A stretch of DNA of 64,000 bases, taken from NCBI GenBank assembly GCA_050084515.1, contig CM114274.1, positions 17,484,001 to 17,548,000 of the forward strand, written 5' to 3'. Both the position numbers and the translations under genes were made by a program. Origin of the DNA: Blasia pusilla. Lineage: Eukaryota > Marchantiophyta > Marchantiopsida > Blasiales. Shown piece by piece: positions 30,984 through 40,785 of the stretch. How positions within the stretch are numbered: position 1 is the stretch's first letter; every line of letters starts with the position of its first letter. The notes under the pieces were generated by a model. The model was not told the DNA's origin and searched no databases. It was given only the letters and a program-made list of their open reading frames with translations.

Positions 30984-33199
30984 GGCCCATTTTACAAGGG
31001 AGACGTGGAGAAAGAGCCCTCCTACCTTGAGCCTCTAAACATGTTTGTTGCGTTTATGGGCAAAAGCCCACCCCCTTCTCAAAAGCAGGCTTACCAAACA
31101 TCACTGTGGAGGGATCCAGTGGAGTGGGTCCACTATTGCTACAGCGAGGAGCACAAGAAGTACGCTTGCTTGTGCTCCAAGTGCATTGAATTTTTCCGCA
31201 CGCCAGAAGCTTTCAACTCCCACCTTGCTTCACACTGGCTTAGGCCAGTGCCTGGAACACCTTGTATCACAGGGAAGAAGAAGTCAGATGTTGATATTCA
31301 AGGCATAGAAGATGACGATGAAGACGAGGGTAAGAGTGGGTCCACTATGTGATTGAATCCTAGATAGATTGCTCATGTAATTGTCTGGTTTTGCTTAAGG
31401 GTCAGAATCTCTGTCATACTGCAGATTTCCATGCAGGGACTCACACACACGCTTCTATGCAGGGACTCACACACATCCTTCTGCTCCCAATCTCATACTT
31501 AGAGGCACAGTCTTGCAACGTTGGGCTAACCGAAAGCGGCAGAAGAAGAATGCTATCCTCAACAAAGCCAAAGACCATGCGACAAGGGCTGCCGGGCCGT
31601 ATGTCCCCATGCCTGCACTTACTGATCTGCTGATTGCATTTGAAGCTCATCGTACTGCAGATTTCCAGAAAACCTCATGGGCATGCTTAGCCAAGGTGGA
31701 GGAGTTTGAGAAGGCCAGGGAGGAATTGGAGAGTGCCTTGGTGCGCCCTACGACCATAGTGAGGGGATGGATAGAGGCCGGTCATAAGCTTCTCCCTTCC
31801 CACGTACCTGCTGATAGGGTACATCGTGCGACATACTGGAGATGTCGAGCTGAAACACTTCAATTATCTGCTGTGTGGATGATGGATAGGCAGGAACCTT
31901 TTCGATGGGATGCAGGTTTAGAGACTAGAAAACAACAGGTTGAGCAGTCTCTTGCAGTATTAGATGGGATGCGCAGAGCGCATCGGCATGCCTGGTTCAT
32001 CAGCGAGCAATACTTTGTCCCTCGATTCAAGTATAATTACCGGGTTTGGAAAGAAGCCAAAAAACCGTTTATAGTAGCAAAAATGAGAGAGAAAGTGACA
32101 CATATGTATGTGGATGGACTTGGTCGCACCATCTTTGATCTTTGTGTCCGGTACAAATCTTGTCCTTTCATTCTAGTCCTTGAATTATCCCATCTCCATT
32201 GAAACTAGGCACAGTTTGTACATTCTATGCATGTTTTCTACTCTTGTGCATTTCATATGATTTGTCATTTGGTGAACATGTGTGCAGGGAGGTGTGTATG
32301 GAGATTGTGGACTCCAGTGACTCTGACTCTGTAGAGGATGGTCATAGATGTCCAGATTCGGCAGGAACACACAGGATGGAGGAGAGGTTGGGGTGGCCTG
32401 ACGTAGAGCCTGTATTTTCAGATGATCCAATTGAGTTGGACATTGTGCACCCACGGAATCTAAGACCCACCTCTAGATCCGGTAGGCCCACCACGGAGAG
32501 ATCTTCTAGGGTCACGCGTGATACAAGGAAATCTCCTCGCCTTCATCCTGTAGAGTCCAGTGCACGCCAAGCATCCCGTGGATACCGTAAGTCACCTAGC
32601 CCGGACCAAGTGGTGGTGCAGGGTGAGCCTACTGTGAGATCCAAGTATCCTACGGGGAGAACTAAAGAGTCCTTGAAAAGGAGGAGAAAGATCATGCTGG
32701 CCAAAATGAAGAAGAAGACGGACTTAGAGACGGGATTGCAGGTACACAACATTCCTATACTAAACCCTTTGAGATATTTATTTTTTCTGGATGAGTTGTA
32801 CTTGCCTCACACATTCATGTGGCTTTTCAGCAGGCGCCGACGGGAGATGGACACCCTCTAGCGGTTTCTGTGAACTTGGACAATGATGGCGTGCTTAGCG
32901 GAAGTGACCAGGTTGTGTTCCATCCCTTTCTCACATCTTTTAGGGTAAAGTAGATTGATGGTCTTCAAAATCTGCAACGTACAATGCTGATTTAGGGCTG
33001 AAACACTTCGGGTGGTAATTAGGTGGTTGGAGCTAGACACATACAGCGGGAGGTAGCGGTGCCAAGTGAAGACCCGCATGCTGATGTGGATAGCGGAGAC
33101 TTTCATTCTACTCCGCTGCCCCTTTTCTCGACTCCGGCATTGGATGCGTTAGAAATGGAAACTTTGTCCACAAGTGGAGCTCCTACGGGGCGACATTAG
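30984..33199 (+). CDS. MULE-1 accessory gene: C2H2 zinc-finger, basic nuclear-type protein, five exons
   Basis: Exons 30984-31329, 31511-32150, 32288-32741, 32831-32911 and 33023-33199 are each bounded by GT/AG and join in matching phases. They give 565 codons with one terminal TAG and no internal stop. The N-terminal 115 residues carry a C2H2 finger, CSKCIEFFRTPEAFNSHLASH (CX2CX12HX3H, near 31174-31236). Exon 2 encodes a helical region rich in Glu/Arg. Exon 3 holds an acidic Ser patch (DSSDSDSVED) and a Ser/Arg/Pro-rich basic part with KSPRLHP, GYRKSPSP and SLKRRRKIMLAKMKKK, a likely nuclear signal. I recognise no family beyond the finger. The true start may be further upstream. A DNA-binding or nuclear helper role for the transposon is an inference. 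Confidence 0.78.
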
Positions 33200-33378
33200 A
33201 GTTGCAGTTGCATCATGTAATGACATCACAAAGTGTCATTTTGATCCAACCCACTTGCGCATAAACCGATAGGAGGCGTCGATGGGATCTGCAATGCCAT
33301 ATGCAAATTATTTATTAGTCACTGAACGGTATGTGGAGGAAACCATCCAGGAAAGAGAAAAGCATGTAAGTGTACTAT
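33200..33378. other. Convergent intergenic region of MULE-1
   Basis: About 180 bp between the stop codons of the two opposed genes. AT-rich; no defined terminator or hairpin seen. Confidence 0.4.
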
Positions 33379-34937
33379 CTATTTGATTGATGATATACCT
33401 TCATCACGTGAGTACATTACACCACCCAAGTCTTTGTTCATGTCCGCTTTCGTAATTGGACAACGCACTCGTTGATGCAGATTCTTTAACCAGTTCTTGC
33501 GAACATGCCATAAGCAGAGGTCAATAGGGACACCTGGAAATACATTTCGAATAGAAGATTGTTCCTCTTTCTAATCATCCACAATGAAGCATGAAGGCTT
33601 CCATTCATTTGCCTCTGTATCTTGCAGGCTCGAGTGTATATTCCTCTGTGCCCAGTCCTTGATTTGGGACAAGGTCTCCACCATATCTTCGTGTTGATGT
33701 CGTTGTAGGATTGCCCATACCAATGGCAGGCCATTCTGGAACTTATCAAACCCCAAAAATGTGAATAATTGATACTATGAACACACATACCATAATGTTC
33801 AGAATAGAAGACAAATGAAAACAGGCACCAGGGTGTACGTAAGAAAAATCGCACAAAATGGAATGGTTACTAATAAAGATAAACGCATTGACTCACCTAT
33901 AATGTCCATTGAAAGTAGTGAAAAACAAAAATTTGAATCATGTATTCTTTGAAGACACTTTACACTTAGTTCAAAATTTCCAGCATTCCAAACAGTCCTT
34001 AAGTAGGAGCATTTCCGGTTCCCTGCTCCATGGCTCCATCAATTCTACAACAAATGATAGGATCAAGGCCAACTAACCTCGTAAGTGTTGGTGCCATGGG
34101 TTGCGTCCATGGAGATGGCCCCGCCGTTCCCTAGCTCTAAGAGATTCTGGAGCATCCAAGGTGTGGAAAGTACAAGGCAAAAGGACTGGTTCAACTTGGA
34201 AATAGCCTCCCTGTAGTAAATTACATTCTCAGGATGTGCTTGTACCCAGTGATGGATTGCAGAAGCGTCATCGGTTCCCTCATACCCCCCTTCTCACCTT
34301 CGCATAGAATGCTTAATATTTAGTATGTCTTGATGCTTCAGCATGGCGTCCCTACCCCATGCATGTTTCTGATTGGGGTTTTCACGGATGTGTACGCGAA
34401 TCCACCTCCTATGCTCTTTCATGATATTATTGGGGCTTACATTCACTCGTAACAAGCGCTCTACAAAATCCCTACGGTGCAAACTTAGTTTCGGGGCGAC
34501 AGTTGCATTTGCAATATCTGCTGTCTTATCCAAGTCACCATGGCATATCCGACCTTCCCTGTCCACATGGTTTGAATGAAGATGCCTTATCATATAGAAA
34601 CCAACACGATCTGCTGGATAGACTACAGCGAAGTGAAATTGGCATCCGCGTCCTTGAGATAGTCCAAGGCGTGTGCTCTGGTTTTATGGCGTGCTACCCT
34701 TGCCCCCTATGCGACGAATGTTAGAGTCAAAGACCTCATTGGGCAAAGATGTCCAAACCGAACCCCTACAATCATGCGGTCCATATGCGCACCAATATCG
34801 AATGGTAAGATTCTTGTGTCCTGATTTATCAGTCCTGCTGATTCGGAAAGTAGTCTGAAAATGCGGTCTATATTCTTCACCACGGATGAAGTCATGTACC
34901 CTTTCAGCATGAATCCATGCCTCCTTTCAGTCACCAT
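33379..34937 (-). pseudogene. MULE-1 Mutator-type transposase
   Basis: Minus strand. A possible N-terminal segment lies at 34707-34937 in a different phase. A zinc-binding-like stretch GCQFHFAVVYPADRV...RHLHSNH (34649-34565) looks like the WRKY/FLYWCH-type DNA-binding region of MULEs. The catalytic domain begins EAISKLNQSF and has ISMDATHGTNTYE (first Asp). An intron follows (donor at 34077, acceptor at 33775) with phase 0 on both sides; exon 2 continues YQLFTFLGFDKFQNGLPLVW, then WKPSCFIVDD (second Asp) and LCLWHVRKNWLKNL (HVRKNW block). TGA at 34294-34296 and TAG at 33571-33573 interrupt it. The enzyme would cut and join transposon ends. Where the third acidic residue and C-terminus lie is uncertain. 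Confidence 0.85.
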
Positions 34938-36030
34938 ACCAAATGAGGTGTTCTCTTAAAAAAGGACCAGGCGGTGGGGTCTGGATAGTATCACATTCTA
35001 ATGTAGTGGAATATTTTGTGTATTTCACCATGGTGATAGGGTGGATACAGATTTGCGAGGGCTTTGAGAAGTTGCCAAGCACAAGAAGAAAACAAGAACA
35101 CAGTGAGGTCTGTGTTCGGACATGCAGATTTCCTCCAAATTACCAAAAACACACGAAGCATGCAAAGGGATTACTTAGCCATACTTAGTATCATTCATAT
35201 ATCAGTGAAACCCTACCGGTGAGGTACAGCATGCTTTCGAATACATCAACTCAGGTTTAAGGGAAGAATTCTTCGGATCAAACAAATTTCTGCTGCCACT
35301 ACAAAAAAAAAATTCGAGGGGTAGAGATACATACCTTTCAAATCATAGTATAAACCGTAGTCAGGTTGAGGTTCAGCTCTGCGCACCAAAGCCTTCTTTA
35401 TCCGTCTAAAGCTTGAATTCGAAGAAACTCTGGTTTTATCCTCTACGTTTAGCTAATCCAAACACGCAGCTATTCGGATCCAATGCCCGAACATTTCGGA
35501 ATCCGAAATCTTCTTAATCCGAAAAATGATTCTTAATTGGCACTAAAAATAGTATAAAACATACTCAGGTAGAAGTTCAGCTCATTCGCTCTGTGCACCG
35601 AACAGAGCCTTTTTATCCGTCAAAAGCTTGCATTCGAAGAAACTCTGGTTTTTTCTTCTACGTTTAGCTAATTCGAACACGCAGCTATTCGGATCCAATG
35701 CCCGAACATTTCGGAACATCCAATCCCTGATCGACGAAAGCTCTTCTTAATCCAAAAAATGATTCTTAATCCTCACTCATCCAACCTTCCCGAACCTCCC
35801 TCTCTAATCCTATCTTCCTCTGAAGCATTTGCTAATCCATATGGTAACACGAACAACGGTTCTGAAGCATTTGCTAATCCGCATGGTAAACCGACGACGC
35901 TGCATTTGTTTTTTCAAAACGGGATGGCGGGAGAGTATGGGTGAGGGGACGGACTGCGATACGGAATGGAATTTCGAATGGACGAGCTGCGATACAGAAC
36001 GGAAACCTAAACGGATGGAAATGAGTCTGC
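34938..36030. repeat. MULE-1 right interior with ~200-bp tandem duplication
   Basis: Two copies of a ~200-bp unit lie at about 35365-35560 and 35575-35770. Each contains GAAGAAACTCTGGTTTT, CTACGTTTAGCTAAT, CACGCAGCTATTCGGATCCA and ATGATTCTTAAT. A 40-bp unit GAAGCATTTGCTAATCC also repeats at 35822 and 35863. No coding region is recognised. It may contain the transposase promoter, as it lies upstream of that gene. Confidence 0.8.
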
Positions 36031-36135
36031 CCGTCCGTCCATCCGTCCGTCCATACCTCCGTCCGTCCGTCCGTCCCTCCAACCGTCCAACCGTCCATCC
36101 GTCCACCCAGTCGTCCAGCCGTCCATCCGTCCTTG
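36030..36135. repeat. Subterminal CCGTCC minisatellite, right
   Basis: Runs of CCGTCC/CATCC units just inside the right terminal repeat, the complement of the left array but of independent unit order. Confidence 0.9.
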
Positions 36136-36150
36136 AAGCTCGATATCCGA

Positions 36151-36255
36151 TGTCCGCTGCCGGTATTACCGACCCTAATCCCGTGCCGAACCGCCTGCGC
36201 CTAAGGCCTAATCTACGCGGCCTTAAACGCATGGCCGCGGCTATCTATGGCTTTC
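36151..36255 (-). repeat. Right terminal inverted repeat of MULE-1
   Basis: Reverse complement of 27000-27104 with two substitutions, same length, no gaps. Confidence 0.95.
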
Positions 36256-36264
36256 GGTTAGAAC
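36256..36264. repeat. Target-site duplication, right, MULE-1
   Basis: GGTTAGAAC immediately follows the right terminal repeat and matches the left flank exactly. Confidence 0.9.
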
Positions 36265-37532
36265 AGGCAGATTGTTCATGGATAAAAGTTTTACCTGTAG
36301 GTATGGACAGAAAAGTAAGTAATGCGAAGAAGGCCCGGACTGAAGGGGAAGGGAGCCCGCACAGAGAGAAGAGGGTACTCAACCCGTTGACCCATTCTAG
36401 TTTGCACTTTTCACGCGCATGCAAACACCCTAAACGCATGGAGTGCTCGATTTTCCTTGTCTGAAACCTTGAGTTTAGCTTCTTTTGGTAATTAGTAATT
36501 AAGCATGCGATGATGGCACGTAGAGGTCACGCTAACGCAGGATTGTGCAGAGGGTGCTTGAGACCCTTGGGGGGGGGAATGCCCCCTTCTTCCTTTTCTG
36601 GTCTTGTTGTGGCCTTCAGGTTTTGACTCTTTGAGTCCCCCTCTTTTGTACTTCCGATGGGTTTTCCATCACTCGTTTTTATTGAAGTGCATCTTCTTTC
36701 TTTGGGGGCGTATCCATGCTACTGTGTGAAGCTTCCTTCCAACCAAGTCAGCCTTGCAACTAGACGATCTGCAGCTCATGTTGAGGCCATCACGCTTGTC
36801 CGCATGCTCCACCATGATTAGGGCTATATGTTTTAACCAACCATCTAAGACGGATTACGAATTTTGACGCGATTTTGGGCGGGGACGGCGGGAGGCATGG
36901 ATGGTGACGGCGGGTGGAAGGATGGAGCACGTCGGGGACGAAAAGGGACGTGCTACATGTCGAAACGGAGAGCGTGACGAGGGCTTCGTTTTGATCCGGA
37001 CCTTGCTGCATGGCGGGAAGTATTTTTATTTTTATTCATCTTTTTAGAATTCGGTTCATATTAGGGTTCCAAATGTGAGTATTAGGGCTTTGCTTATTGT
37101 CATTTGGAGAAATTTCCCAAGGTAGCGTCCTCTTTTCACCCACCCTTCCCCTCCTTTCCCAAGTCCTTTCTTGTTTGTCGTATTTGTCGTATGTGCTTCT
37201 CATTTTGGTTCGATTCACTTTTGTATTTGTTACCCCTCCCGTACATACACTTTTCTTCTCATCTATTTTATCTCGAAGGGCCCATGATCTTTTCACACTC
37301 TTAGCAACTCTACGTATTCATGAGTTTATTTTTGGGAGGGGGTTGGGACTAGAAGTCCTAGGTGATGTCGGTAGGTGAGAGTTTATGTTAGAGGGAGCAT
37401 TACCGTGGACGGGAAGAGAGTTGTTTGCCAGGACCGCTCGTTCGAATGGGGATGATAGGACGGTTATTGACGGGGGATTGTCGCACGATTTTATTGGAGG
37501 GGGCCATGTCCTATTCTTGGTGAGTTGCATCC
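36265..37532. other. Region between MULE-1 and the LINE
   Basis: No gene recognised. It contains the copied LINE 3' tail at 36568-36700 and, from about 36990 to 37530, sequence that may be the LINE 5' untranslated region. Confidence 0.4.
36568..36700 (+). repeat. Isolated LINE 3' end, copy of 40651-40785
   Basis: About 130 bp starting at GGGGGGGGGAATGCCCCC match the 3' untranslated region of the LINE at 40651-40785 almost base for base. This includes GATGGGTTTTCCATCACTCG and GAAGTGCATCTT. It looks like a 5'-truncated insertion of the same LINE family. Confidence 0.88.
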
Positions 37533-39020
37533 ATGCCTCAACCCGCATCGGCTCCCCGTGTGGGGACCCGTGGGTCGTCTAGTCGGGATACTAAATGCCC
37601 ATGTTGTCCCGAACTCTTCACTCGTTCACGAATTCGGAACCACTTAGCGGCTAAACATCCTGACTTTGATAGATTTGGATGGGTGGTCCCTCCTGTCGAC
37701 CATGGATGCTCTCCGCTGCTTCTCGCATCATCGCCCCCTCCTGAGGCATGGGAGTGGTTGAGGTCCCACCAGGGCAGCATTATAGGTCTCTTCAAGACCC
37801 GTTTTCCCTGCCCGAGGTTGTTTCATAGGATCCCCCATGCTATTCGGGACGACCTCCGCCACGCATTCCTCCTTTCCCTAGCTAGGATTGCTCTTGATCC
37901 TATGGATGAGCTCTCTTGGTACCTACTACTTCTCCTTCCACGATGGTGTCTTCGTTACACTCGGGGAGGGAAGGCCGGTCATAGAGAGGTTATGGCACGT
38001 CTGAGACGCTTTCGAGGAGGTGATTGGGAGTCTCTGCAGAGTGAGTTTGTGGCATTCGCCAGAGGTAGTAGTTCACCTGGTTTCCCGGCGGACGATCTTG
38101 GAGCAGCCAGGTTGCGACGATGCAGGACACTGGGGCGAGCCTGTGAGTACTCGCGAGCTGCACGTGCTCTTCGCTTGATGGACATGGCTCCTTCTTCAGC
38201 TGTTACCATCGATGCCCTCCGGAGGCTACATCCTCGTCCAGCGGTTGACATTCCAGCTTTTGCACGTGACTTCCATCCTGACACGGCTATATGCCTTGAC
38301 CCGTCCCTCTTTGCACGGGCACTCGGACGTTCTCCGAGGATTTCGGCCGGAGGTTTGTGTGGTATGATGTACGAACACCTTCGTGATTGATTTCCTTCCG
38401 AGGACACCGCTAACGGCTTCTCCGAGTTGCTTCAGGTTGCCTCTCACTTAGCTCAGGGGAGAGTGCCAACAGCAGTGGCCCAAGTTTTAGGGGCGGGGCG
38501 ACTTTTGGCGTTGTCAAAGGAGGGTGGTGGTATCCGTCCGATTGCCATAGGTGAGGTGCTCTTGCGGTTGGTGAGTCGTACACTCGCTTTGCAATTCCGT
38601 GAGGCTTTCCAGTCACATATGAGTCCGCATCAGTTTGGAGTTGCCACACCAGTCGGATATAAGACGGTTGCCTTAGGTTTGAGGGCTTGTCTAGATGTAC
38701 ACCCAGAGTGGGTGGTTCTCCAAGTGGACGTGGAGAACGCCTTCAACTCAGTATCTCGGGCTACTATATTCACAGAGTTGAGGGACGCGGGTGGCCCCAT
38801 GGCGAGCCTCATTCCCTTTGTGCAGGCTTTCTATGGGGCCCTTTCGGCCCTCTATTTCCACCATGGTCGATTCGAGGAGGAGGTCACGTTCTTGGAGTCT
38901 GCTACCGGGACTCGTCAGGATGACCCTCTGGGTGGCGCGTTGTTTGCTGTGGCTCATTACCGAGCGGTTCTTTCTACGGTGGAGGCTTTCGGGTTGCATG
39001 TTCCTTCATTTGCGAGATGA
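37533..39020 (+). pseudogene. LINE ORF, N-terminal zinc finger and reverse transcriptase
   Basis: One frame from 37533, with TGA at 38388 and termination at 39018. A C2H2 finger CPCCPELFTRSRIRNHLAAKH lies near residue 25. RT motifs follow: KEGGGIRPIAIGEVLLRLVSR (motif 2), VVLQVDVENAFNSVSR (motif A with Asp), and ATGTRQDDPLGGALF (motif B, where Gly of the usual QGDP is Asp). The catalytic motif C, LRDDTHIVGP, is at 39010-39039 in the next frame. RT would copy LINE RNA at a nicked target. ATG choice: first in frame before the finger; an upstream extension cannot be excluded. Confidence 0.82.
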
Positions 39021-40654
39021 TACTCATATTGTTGGTCCCGAGATCTGGTTGTCCCCTGCATTCGAGCACTTTTCAAAGACTGGTGGCACGTGTCGGCCTC
39101 GCGGTGAAGGTGGGGAAGTGCAAGGCTTGGTCTCCATCAGGCCTACGTGATGATCTACATTTACCCGACGGCTTCTTGCGCGACTGTCGGAGGGCTTCGA
39201 GTCTTGGGAGTCCCGCTCGGGAGCCAGGACTTTGTATCGAGTTTTGTGGCAGCGGCTCTTATCGAGGATCTTCTCCACGTTGATGACCTTACGAGGATTG
39301 GTGACCCTCAAGTCGCCTTCGGCATTCTCTCTTCTTGTTTTGCTCGTAGACCTGGTTACCTCACTAGAACTGTCTGGACATCTAGTCACCTTTCTTCCCT
39401 ATATAGATCCTTTGATAGGAAGCTCATGCAGGTGTTTGGGGATCTTCTAGGACCCGGCTCCTTAGAGTGCCCCATGGGGAGTTAGCTCGTGAGAGACAGG
39501 CCTCTTGGCCGATTTCTTTTGGTGGAGTAGGTCTTCTCTCGACCGAGTTAGTGGCGCCCTCCGCTTTTTTAGGGAGTTGGGCCATAGTGGCACCCCTCCT
39601 TTGCTCTCGATTTTTGGTTAGAGATAGACCGCTCCTTCTACACTACGTCTCCCAGGTGGAGGATGGCTCTTTCCCACTTCAGTCTTCACTCATAGCTTGT
39701 AAAGATTCCCTTCAAGTTGAGGCCAGAGCCGTTCTCCCCACTTTCTCCTCCTTAGTTACCTCCGGTCAGTCTGGGCTCCAATCTTCCTTGATGGAAGCCC
39801 ACTTTGAGGCAGTTTTTAGAGGCACTATGTCTGACGGGAATATCCCCATGGAGGTTAGGGCCCGTATTCGCTCTTGCTCCGGAAAGGGGGCAGGCTCATG
39901 GGTAGGGGCGCGCCCCCTTCTCCACGCTTTCCGTATCACACCACTTACCTATACTACAGCGATGCGGTTCCGCTTGGGCCTCCCCCAACCATCGGTGGTT
40001 GGTTCGACACACTGCGAGTGTCGCCGGAGCCTGGATCCACTTGGTGTGCATTTGGCACGTCTGTCGATTGGGGTGAGAGGATAGCCACTCACGATGCAAG
40101 GCGGGATATCATGTTCGTGATTGCTCGGGAGAGTGGCTTCCATGTGCAGAGAGAGAGGCACTACTCCATGCGGGATTCCCTCATTCATGCCGATCTCTAC
40201 ATGACACGTGTGGCCGAGGTGGTGGTGGCGGACGTGGTAGTCGAGATCCTCACGCGGGAGGCAATGCGAGCCCAAGTGGTGGCCCAAGGGCGAGTGTTAC
40301 ATGAGAGCGGCGGCGGCGGCGGTGAAGAAGACACATATCTACAGTCGACTACACGAGGGACACATCTTCATCCCCTTGGCCATAGAGATGTATGGGGCTA
40401 TGGGGGAGAGGTTCGACTCGTTCCTTACGGACTGCGCTAATCATCTCCACTCGAGAAATGGGTTGTCCTTAGCTACTGCGATTCTGTATTGTAGGCAGCG
40501 GGTCTCCATAGCGTTGCAGCGTGCCCACGCTAATGGGATTTTGCGGCGGGCTCAGGCTGTGGGAGACGCCGGCGCTAGAGGCCCACTTAGTAGTAGTCAT
40601 AGCTCTCTTGTTGTTGCTGATATTGTCTCTGTTGTTGGTGAGTTTCGTCGTTAG
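39010..40654 (+). pseudogene. LINE ORF, C-terminal part with Cys/His motif and PD-(D/E)XK-like nuclease
   Basis: Read across several frames. The segment after motif C (VGLAVKVGKCKAWSPSG) and the thumb-like region run to about 39940. THCECRRSLDPLGVH (about 40003-40050) is a degraded Cys/His cluster. Then ATHDARRDIMFVIARESG leads to ADLYMTRVAEVVVADVVVE (two Asp). After a frameshift in a GGC repeat near 40310, VKKTHIYSRLHEGHIFIPLAIEM supplies the Lys. This order matches the restriction-like endonuclease of R2-type LINEs, which nicks target DNA. Assignment rests on motif order only. Confidence 0.62.
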
Positions 40655-40785
40655 GGGGAGGAATGCCCCCTTCTTCCTTTTCTGGTCTTGTTGTGGCCAT
40701 CAGGTTTTGACTCTTTGAATCCCCCTCTTTTGTATTTCCGATGGGTTTTCCATCACTCGTTTTTATCGAAGTGCATCTTTTCTCC
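40651..40785 (+). other. LINE 3' untranslated region
   Basis: Follows the TAG stop at about 40652. Begins GGGGGAGGAATGCCCCC, a short hairpin, and is duplicated at 36568-36700. No poly(A) or clear tandem tail is visible at its end. Confidence 0.75.

Larger units (their letters stand above)
27000..36255. mobile_element. MULE-1: 9.26-kb Mutator-like transposon with two convergent genes
   Basis: Terminal inverted repeats 27000-27104 and 36151-36255 match at 103 of 105 bases. GGTTAGAAC flanks it on both sides (26990-26998 and 36256-36264), a 9-bp target duplication as expected for Mutator; one extra T lies between the left duplication and the repeat. Inside, both ends carry GGAC/GGAT minisatellite. 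A Mutator transposase gene runs leftward (33379-34937) and a five-exon zinc-finger gene runs rightward (30984-33199). The high repeat identity indicates a young insertion. The two-gene convergent plan resembles maize MuDR, where mudrA encodes transposase and mudrB a helper protein; the second gene here shows no recognised similarity to mudrB. Confidence 0.93.
37533..40785 (+). mobile_element. Non-LTR retrotransposon (LINE) with C2H2 finger, RT and C-terminal nuclease
   Basis: Single long reading frame, now broken, followed by a 3' UTR with a GGGGG/CCCCC hairpin. There is no APE-type endonuclease at the N-terminus. Instead a C2H2 finger begins the protein and a Cys/His plus PD-(D/E)XK-like domain ends it, the plan of R2/NeSL/Utopia-type early-branching LINEs. 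That separates it from the L1 and RTE LINEs common in flowering plants. The 5' end was not located. Confidence 0.75.
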
